Below, one piece after another: positions 12,755 to 30,430 of a DNA stretch of 64,000 nt. The stretch's first letter is position 1; the number at the start of each line of letters is the position of its first letter. The notes beneath the pieces were generated by a model. The model saw nothing but the letters and a program-made list of their open reading frames with translations, was not told the origin of the DNA and searched no databases. Both the position numbers and the translations under genes were made by a program. The stretch is from NCBI RefSeq assembly GCF_030445035.2, contig NC_080695.1, positions 56,933,954 to 56,997,953 of the forward strand, written 5' to 3'. This DNA is from Dasypus novemcinctus. Taxonomy: Eukaryota > Chordata > Mammalia > Cingulata > Dasypodidae.

Positions 12755-14089
12755 TGGTTCAGGGACTTGAACAGACATTTCTCCATAGAAGATATGCAAA
12801 CTGCCAACAAGCACATGAAAAGATGGTTACCATCATTAGCCACTAGGGAAATGCAAATGAAAAACATAATGAGCTACTACCTTCACATCCATTAGAATGG
12901 GTATTATTTTTTTAAAAAAAGAAAGAAAAAACAATCCACAGAAAATAAGAAGTGTGGGCAAGGATGTGGAGAAATCGGAACTTTTGTACACTGTTGGTAG
13001 AAATGGAAAATGATGCTTCTACGGAAAACAGTTGGGCAGCTCTTCACACAATTAAATACAGAACTACCATATGACCCAGCTATCCCACTTCTAGGTATAT
13101 ATCTAACAGAACTGAAAGTAGGAACTTGAACAGATATTTGAACCACAATGCTCATAGGAGGATTATTCACAATAGCCAAAAGGTGGAAGCAATTTAAATA
13201 TCTATTAGCAGATGAATAGATTTAAAAATGTAGTATATACACACGATGGGATATTACTCAGCTGTAAAAGGAATGAAGTTCTGAGACATGTCACTACACG
13301 GATAAAACTTGAAGAAGACATTAATCATAGTGAATGACATAAGTCAGACAGGAAGGGACAGATACAGCATGATGGGACTTTTAATAAACAGCCAGACTAT
13401 GCAAACACATAGCGGCAGAAAGTAGAGTACAAGTTACTGCAGCAGGGGGAAGGGCAAGGGGGTTTAATGCATAATGAGCACAGGTTTCTGTTTGAAGTGA
13501 TGAGAAAGTTCTGGTACTAGACGGTGGTGAAAGTAGCACATTGTGAATGTGATTAATTCCGCTGAATTGTATCCTTGGGGGTGGTTGAGATAGGAAAGTT
13601 TACGTGGCATATAAGTTTCCACAATTAAGAAAAAAGAACAACTAAAGAAATGACAATTAAATGCAATACATAATTCTAAACTATTAATGAAGGAGAAAAA
13701 GACCCAAAAAGACTTTATTAGGACATATGAAAAAACTGGAATACAGAGCATAAGTTTTACATCAATGTTAAGGTTTCTGAACCAGCTAACTGTACTTCAG
13801 GTAGTTCCATTAAGTGCACATCCTCGTTCTTAGGAAACGTACATGGAAGTAGTATGTGTTCAAGGAGCATGATGTGTACAACCTACACTCAAATGTTTAT
13901 AAAATTGATAGATGGACAGAGTGATAGATGGATAGACAGAATGATAGCAAACAAGCAAAATGTTTAAAATTGGAAGATCTGGATATCTAAAAAGGGTTGT
14001 ATATTGGAGTTTTCCATACGGGATCTGTATAATTTTTTTAACTGTCCTGCAAGTGTGAAATTATTTCAAAATAAAAAGTTTAAGAAATC

Positions 14090-14600
14090 CCAATCAGCAT
14101 AAACAGAAATAAAACCTCATCTAAGTTCATCACAATCAAACTACTGAAAATCAAAAATAAAGAGAAAGTCTGAGAGCAGACAGAGAGAAAAATAACATCT
14201 TACATATAGGGGAATGACTATTCAAATGACTACTAACTTCTCATCAGAAACAAAGAGACAAGAAGACTGTGGATTAACACTTTTAAGTGCTGCAAGAAAG
14301 AAAAACTGTCAATCCAGAATGCAACGTCCAGTGAAAATACACTTCAAGAATGAGGACAAAATAAAGATGTTCTCAAGTAAACAAAAACAAGGAGCATTTA
14401 TCACCAGCAGACCTGCACAAGAGATACCAAATGGATTTTCCAGCTGAAGGGAAATGAATCAGATGGAAGTTCAGATCTCCAGGAAGCAACGAAAGGAACT
14501 ACAAAGGGTAAATGTGTGGGTAAATATAAAAGATGAATCATTTAACCCCCTTAATTTCTTTAAAGTGCATATGCATTTTTAAAGCAAAAATGATACTGTT
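14090..14600 (+). mobile_element. LINE-1/HAL1 ORF1 3' fragment
   Basis: It contains acttctcatcagaaacaaag, aagtgctgcaagaaagaaaa and actgtcaatccagaatgc, the end of L1 ORF1. It is a second element directly abutting the 3' end at 14085. A 77-codon piece (14214-14447) remains open. Confidence 0.65.
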
Positions 14601-15019
14601 TCAAGGCAAAGCATAGGGTTTAAGCCTGGGAAAGGCAACTCTAATGCTGAGGGTTGTCACATTTTCTGTGAGCTGGTACAACAGCAACATGAATAGCCTG
14701 AAACATTGAGGATGTAGATTGTCATTCCTAAAGCAACCACTGATAAGATAATGCAAGGAACTCCATGGGCAATCAGAGTGTACCACGTCTGGGTAAGAGA
14801 GTGGGTTTCCTGAGTAAAATACATGTGAAAACTGACAGGACTGCACACTTGAGATCTATGCATTTCATTGCGTACAATTTATATCTAAGTTTTTTTAAAG
14901 AAGGCTTTTTTTTTTTTTTTCAAATTAAAGTGACTGGCTCAGAGTAATAATTCAATAAACGTTAGCTTTCGTTATTCTGGCAGACTACAGAACATGATGA
15001 GTTCAAGAGATACTGGTCA

Positions 15020-15350
15020 TTGGACATGCTTTTCTCCTACCTCAGGGCCTTAGCACTTCACTCAGTGCCGGCTCTTCCCCTGAATCATGCCTATTCGCCC
15101 CTCTGGTCTCAGCCTAGATGGCGCTTACTCTGGGAAACCCGTCTGACACTCCCCCACCAAAAGTCAAGTTATATATGTGGTTGCAGGCCTCCACAGTACC
15201 TGGATGTCTAGCAGTTACTGATATTGTTCATTTGTACTTACTTGCCTACTGTCCATTTCCTCTATGAGACTGTAAACCTCATAAGGGCTTTATAAGGGCC
15301 TGGCTTCATTTTGCTCACTTCTAAATGTTCTACTTAACAGTGTTGGTACC
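15020..15350 (+). repeat. LINE-2 3' fragment
   Basis: The L2 phrases CTCAGGGCCTTAGCACTT and TGAGACTGTAAACCTCATAA mark a mammal-wide L2 end. It abuts the NDE1 exon 4 donor. Confidence 0.65.
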
Positions 15351-15424
15351 ACAGTATTTGGCCCCCGGGGGGCCAAAAGCAAAGACAAAACGCTTTAAAA
15401 CTGGTTTTCTCCTTTACAACGTAC

Positions 15425-21651
<6,227 letters not shown>

Positions 21652-21672
21652 TGTGAAAACAGGAGGGGAGAT

Positions 21673-21687
21673 CTACTCTTGTGGCAT
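21673..21687 (-). promoter_or_regulatory. NDE1: upstream ORF in NDE1 exon 2 (M-P-Q-E-stop)
   Basis: On the minus strand an ATG at 21687 with A at -3 opens ATG-CCA-CAA-GAG-TAG, ending 21 nt before the main NDE1 start. It lies in the exon shared by all transcripts that use this start. The short gap would disfavour re-initiation, so a damping effect on NDE1 translation is inferred; nothing here shows that it is used. Confidence 0.6.
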
Positions 21688-22421
21688 GGTGTCTAGAAGA
21701 AAAAGTTTTAAATCATTATTACCCACATTTGGTTAAATAGCTGATTTTCGATACACACACACAAAAAAACCCAAACTTTATGCTAGATTAAATGACACAA
21801 TATTGCCCAAAAAAACTATAAAACCAACCAAAACAAAATACAGTCCATTAAAATTCATGGATTAATATCAAGGATTACGTATATCACTCCACAAAAACTT
21901 TTTAGCAGCTACTATAGGACTTAGGAGTCCAAATATAATGTCTTTAAGGGCCCTTCCTTCCCTCAGGGGAGCTTGCAGTCTGGTGGGGGAGAGAGTTAGA
22001 AGTAAATCATTATAAAACTACACGGTGAGTGCAGTGCTAGAAATATGTACAGGATATTGGCATATAATGTAGTGCCTATATTTAGAGTTACGACTTGATA
22101 AATTTTGACATATGTATATACCTGAGGAATCATCACTGCAATCAAAATAATAAAGATTTTCATCACTGTACAAAGTATTTAGGGAGTCCCAAACTCAAAC
22201 TCTGAGTCAAAGAAGGCTTCCTGGAAGAGGTGATGGATGAATTGCAGCCAAAAGAATATGAAGGTGTAGGAAGGTGAATGGTGGGGAAAGACAACACGTG
22301 AGAACAAGGTGTGAGCAGCCAGGCTCATGGGAGGAGATGAAGGAAGTCTGGCTTGCTTGGGTTGAAAGCTGAGGAAGGGTGGGGAAAGAGACAAGACTGC
22401 ATAGATTCATTCACAGGAGCT

Positions 22422-22526
22422 GGGGAGCAGATGTAGCTCAGTGGTTGAGTGTCTGCTTCCCAGGTACGAGCTCCTGGGTTCAATACCCAGTATTTCCTAA
22501 AAAACAAAAACAAAAACAAAGCAAAA
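22422..22526 (+). mobile_element. short tRNA-type SINE (about 100 bp)
   Basis: GGGGAGCAGATGTAGCTCAG, a GGGTTCAATACCC B-box region and a CCTAAAAAACAAAAACAAA tail. It is the same short subfamily as 18695. Confidence 0.8.
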
Positions 22527-23117
22527 CATGGACTAAATCCCAGAGGGCTTTATGGCACATTAAGGAATTTAGAGGCTATGGAGAGCCACTGGAGGATTTT
22601 GATGAAGAGAGTGACACGAAGGGCTCTGCTAAAATAGCTTGTATGGTAGCCATGGAAGGGTTGGGAGGGACAAAGCCTGAGGCAGGTGCTCTCACAGTGA
22701 AAGCTATAAGCTTTTATAAGATACCAGGATTTGATGATTTATTACATTAGGTGAAGGGAAGGAAGAGGAAAGAAAGGCGAGTTATCTTCAGAGGTTCTAG
22801 CTTACACAACAAGGTGCTGCCACCAAGCCCACCACCAGATGTAGAGAACACCAGAATACCATTTAGACAGGAAGATAATAAACCCAGCTTCGGACAGTTT
22901 CAGTTAGACATGTCCGTGACACATCCATTTGCAATAAGTCTGAACTCAGGGGTGAAGTCCGAGGTAGCGATACAAATTTGGGCATCATGAGTTTATAATT
23001 GGTTCCCTCCATTTTCTGGTGACAGAACCAGTAGAGAATCTAATGAGGGCAATTACAGAACTCTGAGTATTGTCAACATTTGAAAGGAGGACAAAGAAAT
23101 AAATAGCAACCAAGACA

Positions 23118-23222
23118 GGAAGAGAAGAGAGAGAGAGATACACACACAGAGAGACAGAGAGAGGCGGACAGAGAGACACACACAGAGACAGACAGAGGGA
23201 GAGACAGAGAGACAGAGGAGAA
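23118..23222. repeat. (GAGA/CACA/GACA) simple repeat
   Basis: An irregular purine-rich array of GAGA, CACA and GACAGA units. Confidence 0.85.
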
Positions 23223-24944
23223 CCATAAAGAGTGAGCTGTCCTGGGAGTAAATGGGTTCAAGGTAAAAGAGGGAATGTGCTACTGTATCATCAGTGCAAC
23301 AGAGAAGCTGGTAAGATAAGGACTGGAAAATAGCTGGAGACTTAGCAAAATGCCAGACCCTAGTGGCCTGAGCAAGAATAGTTTCAGCATAGTGGGGGAG
23401 TGGGGATGAGTAACTGGGTGGGGAAGAAGAGGGGGAAGACTGAGTTGGAGCATTCAGAGTGAGAAGAGGAGGGGGACAAATCAGGCAGTAGCTAGAGTGG
23501 GAGATGTCAGAAGCAGAGGTTAGGGAAGCAAGTATCTTGGGTTAGTATTTGTAGACTCCCTGCTGATAGGGCCTGCCCAATGTAATAGCTTATTTTGAGT
23601 ATATTTGAAACTCTGAGCTGTCAAAAGGTGATTAGGGAGCCAAATGACAAGTCTCCAGGGTCCCACCCTTCCCTCAAGGGAGCTCATCATCGTCTGGGGT
23701 GTGTCCCCGGGAACAAAAGAATGAATCTGACAAGGCAGAACCATCAAGAAACTGTATTTTGGGATAAAAATACAAACCGTTATGCTAAATACGTCTGTGT
23801 TAACATAGACACAATCATCAACTTGGGGATCCCAGAGTGGGAACTGCACAAATGTGCCTATATTTGAGCACAGCACTTACTGATAACTCTACATTTGTTA
23901 GTACCTGTATTTGCATTTCCTCTCCCCCTAATTTTTCTCCCTTCCCCAACCCTGAAAAAACCTGCCATTTCCCTACCCACCCACGCCTTCTGGGGAGCAG
24001 CTTCTCTGAAAGCTTGATTAAAGCAGAGAAGCGGATGTAGTAGAAAGCTGATTTTCCCAGCCCAGCATTCATTCTTCAATCTTCCTGTAATAGCATCCCA
24101 ATATTCCCATTCTATGTGGTTCAGTTAGACTGGACACCATTCTCTGTATCTGGGAGAAGGAATACGCTTGTTCCTGCCTCTAACAACAGTGACTGGCTAA
24201 GGGATGGGCTTGACCCCAGCTGAGCCAATTACAGGGATGGGCTTGACACAAGCAGGGCCAGTGAGTGTCCAGGCCCTGGCCTTCTGTGGAGATATCTTCC
24301 ACTAGGGTTGGTAAGGTGGTAGGAGGTTAAGCCTGGGGCTGATAGTCATCATTTATTATCACAAAGGCAGGGCCTGTCTGAGAAAGAAGTCAACCCAGAG
24401 GAAAGAAGGGGAAGAGATGGAGAGACTGGGTCCTGACAGGCTCATTTAAACCCTGGATCCACTCATAACTGACCTAAGGTTATGGGAGCTAATCAATTCC
24501 CTTTCTTGGTCACACCAGTTAGAATTGAATTTCTGCCACTAGAGAGTCCCGATTAATATATCTTGATTGCTCGAAGTAAAAAGCCTAGAATATTGGAGTG
24601 TTAATAGCAGTAATTAAACTGGCCAAGGGTGGGGGTAAACTGAGGCCTGCGCTCCCTGGTCAAGCCATGAGCTCTAATGAGTCCAGACCTCATCCGCTAT
24701 GTAGGCATCAGCCAGGGCCCCTGCAATTGTTCCTGTGCACTGTGCAGCCATTAAGATGGACAATCTTGACTGTGTGGCATAGAAGGAAGTCAGTGCACAG
24801 GAGAGTGAGGAAGCATGGAATTAGGAACACCTGAAGTTTGGAAAAAGCTCCTACACAAGATCCAACAAAATCAGTCCTCTGCCGACTCATTTCCTACCCT
24901 TCTCCCCCTTACTTGATTGTGCTCCAGCCACAATGCGTTGCTTC

Positions 24945-25345
24945 TTTCTGTTCTGGCCGCCGCCCCAGGGCCTTGGCACTTGCTGCTCTCACTGCCTGGA
25001 ACGCTCCTCCCTCTTCCCCACCCCCCAATCTCTGCCCAGGGAGTTTCCTTCTTGCCATTCAGATCCCAGCGGAAATGTCCTCCCCTGAGAGACCTTATTT
25101 GAATATTCCACTTAATGCCCCCCTCCAACCCTTCAATATCACATTAACCTTGTTTTGTTTCATTCAGAGTATTTCACACTATTTCATGACTTCAGGAGTT
25201 TTGTTTCTGTTTGTTTCCCCCTGGAATGTAAGTGTCTGAATATAGAGACCTTCTTTGTTTTGCTTTTTTTTTAACCCCCAATGCCTAGAACAGTGCTTGG
25301 CATATAAAAGACACACACACACACAAAGCACTTGTTGAACAAATG
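24945..25345 (+). repeat. LINE-2 3' fragment with (AC)n end
   Basis: GGGCCTTGGCACTTGCTGCT, CTGCCTGGAACGCTCCT and later AACAGTGCTTGGCATATA are the L2 3' signature phrases. A short (AC)n run at 25312-25326 interrupts the end. Confidence 0.8.
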
Positions 25346-27799
25346 AAAATAGGAGAAGATAAAGCTTGATCAGGAGCTGGAAGAAGAAGGGCAAGAAACA
25401 AGGGCCTGAAAGGAGGAAAGAGACCTTCTGAAGGCTAATTTACATCTAAAATCCCTACAAAGCTTAGCAGAAAGAACTGATGGGGCAACCTAAACAGTGG
25501 TTCCTAACCAGTTCTCCCCTAGCACCTGCGCAGTCGGGCTAATGGAAAGGGATTGGGCGAGAAGACCCCATGTTGAAAACCAGCTCCTCCCAGGTTTCCA
25601 TGGTAAGGGTAGCTAATACAGTTACTGGAGTTTAATAACCCTCATCCTGCATAATCAGGATGATTTTCTAAACAGAGGAGTTTAGAAAAGGAAGAAAACA
25701 CTCTTATCTTGGCCAGTAAATTCAAAATTTAATCCTCAGGACAGAAATGAATCTGAGATGTTTTAGGCGGAGCTTCCATTGTGGGAGCAGCTCTAATTAC
25801 AGCCAGGCTGATGGGAGGGATCTGGTTTTATACCTCAGGGACTGGGAAAAAACTAGGCAGAGACTTGGACTTATGTCCCAGTCTGCACAATCCTTTGCCC
25901 CTTCAACGGAAGGGCTAAAACCACAGGTACGGCATTTAAACCCCAAACCCCTGCTTTTAAAAAAACAATCCTTAGGGAAAGAGGGAAAAAATGTCCTAGA
26001 GGCAAAGAGGGAAGAAATAACAGCTGAAATTTACTGTTATAAAATGGCAATCTTAAAAATGTAGGATTTTTTCCTTTGCCACTTGGGGGGAAAAAAGTCT
26101 CAGTAAGTTCTAACATGCACTACTCTCAGACCCAGGAAGCAGACAAGATGATTTTGCAATGGGTCCCCTCTTCCGGCACCATTTACTAAATTTTATCATC
26201 ACCAGCTCTTTGCAGACTGCTGGGCATACAACAACTTATTTTCAAGTAACATTATCCTCCTTAAGCCATACAACTGTAAGAGGTAGGGAGCCAAGGCACT
26301 CACTCTAAGCTGGAACAGAGGTGCTGCATGTCTTGGCCACCTCCAAACATGCAAGTGAGCTGCAGAGGTGAATCAGAACTCAAGGACTGGGTCTCTGAAT
26401 TCATGTCCAAGGTCTCCCAGGGGTTGCAAACTGACTGACTGGAGGTCAGACTCCCTCATTCTGTTTGGCCCACCCAGTTTTTGATAAGGCACTACAATGG
26501 CAGGTGTTAATGCTTGATTAGTGTACACAGCTTTGCACCCATTATCTTAAAAAGGGATACTATGTGTGAGCCTTTATTCTATCTGTCCAGGCCTACAGGT
26601 ATCTACAGGCAGGCCTCCTCCCTTGCATTCTCAAGACACCATCATGTCCCAGCAGCTCCCATGAGCACCCCAAATAACATGGTACTGCACACAAGGAAGA
26701 ACAAAGTCGGGCAGACTGAGAGGTTCAAACCCTATTTACTACACATAAATGCACGCCTACAAAAATATGCATGTTTTAGACCGTGATCAATTCTAACTGG
26801 AGAAAAGTGTGTCTATAAATACTTGAGACACACACCTCTGATTTCAAAACATTGAAAGGAAAAAAAAAAAAAAACAAGGGAAGTAATCTCTTTCGACCTT
26901 CTTCTGTATGAAGAAAGCCAGCACAGCTGGGGAGGTTAATAACCAACCATATAAACCAACAGGAGTTTAATTCAACCCTTACCCAGTATCCTTCCCAACT
27001 GAAACAAATGGAAGAGACGAAGGGAAAGGGAGGGAGAGAAAGAAGTTGCCAAGTGTCAGCACATGCTCCAACAACTTCTACCTTGCCATGCAGGCTTTGC
27101 ATTTTGCAGAAGTGACATCATTGGGGCAAAAGCCATCAAGAGTCAGCAAGTCTGGCTTCTGTCTTTGCGCTCTCAAAATCTGTTATGATCTACCTACAAA
27201 AATACTTAGACAGGCATGCAAGGACACATGCTTAAGGATGTACAACATCATTCCCTAATGTAGACAATTAGAGAAACCTAAAGGTCAACAGAGCACTGAT
27301 TGGAAAACTGTGCAATTGTTAAAAAGAAGACTTATATGCACCAATATGGGAGAAAGTTCATGACCTGTTAAGAAATGATTCCATTTTTGTTCACAAACGC
27401 ATCTCCCTCTCCTGAGTATACAAACAGAAAAGGGTCTGGAAGGATGTGCCAGAATGGGGGTGAAGCAGGCAGTAAGATGAGACATTGCGCTTGACACACT
27501 TCTCCACTGTATAAATTGTAGAGTAAGCATATTTTGCTTTGAAAATTTAAAGAGCTTAAACTTTGGCCAAAGATAGAAAAGCTACTGTTCCAGGCTAATT
27601 TTGAACTAAGACACCAGAGAAAGAACTTTTCCTCCTGTGGTTCTCCCTCCCCCTTCCCTTTTCAAACATACCTGCAACACCTACTAAGCACTAGGCTCTG
27701 CTGGGAGAGGTGGGAACCGAGCACCTCTATCACAGCACTCGGTGAACTGCAGACACAAACTTCTTTGTTAGGAAATAATCTGGGGAGGAATGGGAGTGT

Positions 27800-27871
27800 A
27801 ATCTCTCTGGCTCACATATTCTAAGGCAAAGGAACACAACAATCTCTCTGGCTCACATATTCTAAGGCAAA
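27800..27871. repeat. 41-bp tandem duplication
   Basis: The 31-bp string beginning AATCTCTCTGGCTCACATAT occurs exactly at 27800-27830 and again at 27841-27871, giving a 41-bp period. Confidence 0.95.
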
Positions 27872-28669
27872 ATAACATCCTAACCGAATATGCCAAGTTA
27901 AGAAACTTTTATCCAAAATGGAATAAAATATACAAAATCGGAGGCCCCTTGGACTTCAGAGGCATTAATTATCTGTCTGTAATACACAAAAGACATATTA
28001 AGAGGAAAAACAACTTTCAAAACTCTTTAGGTACCAATTTGGTTGGGAAGGGGGTTTGTCAGCTAAGGCTCTGGGAACAGGTGGGATCCAATTACTCTTC
28101 AAAGCACCCTTCCCGTGCCCTAAGAGGCCATCCTATCATAGAGCACATTGGCAAAACTAGCCTAGAAAACAGCGAATCTCAACCCAGCCGGCAGAAAGGC
28201 CATTTCTTCAGAAAGGAAGTTGAAAGGGGCCTCCGGCTAAAACTAAAAAGGAAGAGGCAAACCTCGGACAAAGACATCAGGGAAGCTCGGGGCCTCAGGA
28301 GGCAGAGAACCTGAGAAGATTGGAGAAGATAATGCAGCTTCCCAAAAAGCTGTCAAGGTGATGGTGGGGGTTCCCATGACCTCAGAGAGGCAGGTAAACC
28401 CAAACACAGCATTCAAGTTGTTAGAATAAGCGTTTTCATCCTTTATCCAATCCTTCCCCAAAGTGCTGTCAGGGGAAATCTGAGCGTCCTGCAGCAGAGA
28501 TTTGAGGAAAGCAGAGAGAAGGAACTGTTCCAAACCTGTTCCCGAAGGGAGGGAGACCCAAGGGAGGGGGAAGGTGTTTGGAGAGAGGCCTGCTTCGACG
28601 GTGAAAGGAGGTCGGGGAAGTGGGCATGAGGGCAGGGGCAGAGATGGAAGCCAAGGAATTGGCTGGGGT

Positions 28670-28960
28670 GAGAGGTGAGGTAGAGTAAAGAGGTTGGCGG
28701 GGAGCGAGGGGCAGAAAAGGGAGCGAAGAGACAAGGGGGGAGTCAAGTCAAGGAAGGGAGTTGAGAGAGGAGGGGAGTCAAGGAGGGGAGTTTAGGGAAC
28801 GGAGTGAAGAGGGGAGTTTGGGGAGCGGAGAGAATAAAGGGAAGAGGGACGGAGCCAGACAGTGGGGCTTGGGAACGAGGAGGACAGAAGGACGTTGGAA
28901 GTCAAAGAGAGAAGGGAGGGGCGGCGGGGACTGGGAAAGACGGGGGCAGAAAGAGAAAAA
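28670..28960. other. polypurine tract with degenerate GGGGAGT repeats
   Basis: Nearly all G and A on the plus strand, with repeated GGGGAGTCAAGG, GGGGAGTTTAGGG and GGGGAGTTTGGGG units. It lies just inside NDE1 intron 1, downstream of the CpG-rich first exon. Confidence 0.8.
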
Positions 28961-29226
28961 GTTGGCATGGCCGAAGAGCAGGGCATGCGGGCCAGAAGGG
29001 TGGCAAGGCGCAAACTGAGGAGTGGAGGCGCTAAGGAAGTTGGGATCTTCCAGCCCCGGCACCCGGGAACTTGCAAAAGCGAGGGGCGCCGCTGGGAACC
29101 AGCCAGGCTGGGCCCGGGGACCCCAGAGCGTGGGCGGGCGCGGGGGTGGAGAGAAGAGTTTCCCAGCGGCGCGTGGCGGCCCCCAGAAGGCCAGCAGCCC
29201 GGGCCCGGCGGCAGCTCCGCACTTAC

Positions 29227-29450
29227 CCGGCTCCGAGGCAAGGACGAGAACGAGACCCGGGCGGCGGCGGCTGCAGCGCTGGGCTGCGCAGCCGGTCCCT
29301 CCGGCCCCCGCCCTGCAGCTCCCAGCCGGCGCCGCGCATTGGCCGCCGCGCCACGGGACCGCGCCCGCTTCGACCAATCGGCGCCGAGCAGCGCCTTTTG
29401 GAAACTTTTTTCCCAGCGCCCGGGCGCGGGGTGGCCACGCGGCGAGCTGA
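29227..29450 (-). promoter_or_regulatory. NDE1: NDE1 downstream CpG-island promoter and alternative non-coding first exon
   Basis: On the minus strand a consensus donor GTAAGT (29226-29221) follows GCCTCGGAGCCGG, implying a first exon ending at 29227. The region 29050-29470 is CpG-dense. CCAAT boxes lie at 29338-29342 (minus strand) and 29374-29378 (plus strand), spaced as in TATA-less CCAAT promoters. Human NDE1 also has transcripts starting downstream of MIR484 (recalled). The transcription start, and so the exon's upper end, is not known. Confidence 0.65.
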
Positions 29451-29739
29451 GCTGGGCGGGGCCCTGGGAGGCGCTGGCTGCTGATCCTGGGTCGGGCGGT
29501 TGTTTTCTGGATAGTCAGGCCACGCACTTAAGGAAATTACGCCTCCTCTGTCTGACACCGTTTGCATTTTCCCGTTCTTGCCGCTTTCCCAATACGAGCG
29601 AAAGAGAACGATCCAGGCCCTTTAGGCTAAGAAATGCCAAGGTCCTCTGTGTCCTTTTACAAAAATCAGCACATGGTACTCTTCTTCACAGGCAGCAACA
29701 CTTACTTGGGGTTTACGAGTTTGGTCCAGCCTACCTTTG

Positions 29740-29930
29740 GCTCCTCACCTTGCCATTTATTACGTGTACAATCTTGGGCAAGTTATTTAACTTTTCTGTG
29801 ACTTAATTTTCTCATCTATAACTCATGATAAGATTCTACCTTGTAGGACTGTGCAGAGAACTAAATAAATTAACAGCATTTGTATAACGTTTAGGCCAGT
29901 GTCCGGCACAAAGTAAGTACAAGATATGTT
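29740..29930 (+). repeat. MIR SINE
   Basis: TTGGGCAAGTTATTTAACTT, the ttttctcatctataa stretch and GTGTCCGGCACAAAGTAAGT match the MIR core and tail. Confidence 0.8.
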
Positions 29931-30299
29931 TTTGTTAGATGATCACGAGTTTTTAATGCTTTCGTGTGTCACGCATAATACTAACTTCTTGACATGATCT
30001 TCTCATTTAATTCTTACATCAAACCTAATTGTTTATAAAATTTTGGGGAGCATTCTTATGTACAAGGCACACTTAAAGCACAGCATGTCAGACAATGTGC
30101 CTGTCCTCAACCGGTTTATACTGTTGAGAAAGACCAATCCAGCGAACAAAAAGTAAAATAATTTCAGATGTTAATAAGTGCTAGGAATAAAGCAAGATCG
30201 TGTGATAGAAAGGGACTAGACAGAGATCAATAGAATGGTTAGTGAAGGCCCCTTTAAGGTGACAATGGAGCTGTGAGCCAGATAATGAGAACCCCAGGA

Positions 30300-30430
30300 A
30301 AATACTTTTATTGTGCCCATTTTAAAGATGAGAAAACAAAGGTGAGGGAAGGCTGAGTTGCCCTAGGTCTAACAACTGGTAAATAACTGAATCAGGCTTC
30401 AAAGCTGGGTCTGACTCCTACACCCATCTT
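30300..30430. repeat. MIR-like fragment
   Basis: TGCCCATTTTAAAGATGAGA followed by AACTGGTAAATAACTGAATC is MIR in the reverse sense. 29930-30300 and 30430-31500 hold only weak L2/MIR-like traces or unassigned sequence. Confidence 0.55.

Larger units (their letters stand above)
5640..14085 (+). mobile_element. Old LINE-1 ORF2 and 3' end, broken by eight nested insertions
   Basis: The host element runs in the plus direction. Its order is: inter-ORF and endonuclease region (about 5640-7040), reverse transcriptase (8520-9570, with the catalytic-loop region near 9445 reading as a degenerate DD motif), connection and C-terminal regions (10276-11530, 12755-13830), and an L1ME-like 3' end (TTCAAAATAAAAAGTT near 14070). 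No long ORF remains. Five SINEs and three shorter L1 3' tails interrupt it, each listed separately. The order of L1 segments across the insertions is collinear, which shows a single host element. Confidence 0.75.
1..15424 (-). other. NDE1: NDE1 intron 4 (partial), almost entirely interspersed repeats
   Basis: No coding exon is recognisable between the left edge and the donor at 15424. The next expected peptide (beginning A-T-I-M-S-L) was looked for on the minus strand and not seen. The stretch is filled with plus-strand LINE-1 segments, SINEs, two MIR pieces and an L2 piece, listed separately. Segments 1273-1970, 2408-2690 and 14600-15020 show nothing I can name. Confidence 0.7.
21693..29226 (-). 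other. NDE1: NDE1 intron 1 (downstream promoter form)
   Basis: It lies between the alternative first exon donor (29226) and the exon 2 acceptor (21693). It holds a short SINE, GA-rich simple repeat, an L2 end, a 41-bp tandem duplication and a purine tract. 25350-27790 shows nothing else I can name. Confidence 0.6.

Noticed and set aside
28778..29527. 249-codon open frame on the minus strand
   Set aside because: Pro/Ser/Leu/Arg-rich mirror of the same GC- and purine-rich sequence. A splice donor at 29226 interrupts it, and no homology is recognised.
28862..29806. 314-codon open frame on the plus strand
   Set aside because: It spans a purine-rich tract and a CpG island, where stops are rare. 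The composition is Gly/Arg/Ala-rich, no domain is visible, and overlapping frames on both strands are also open. It overlaps the NDE1 alternative first exon.
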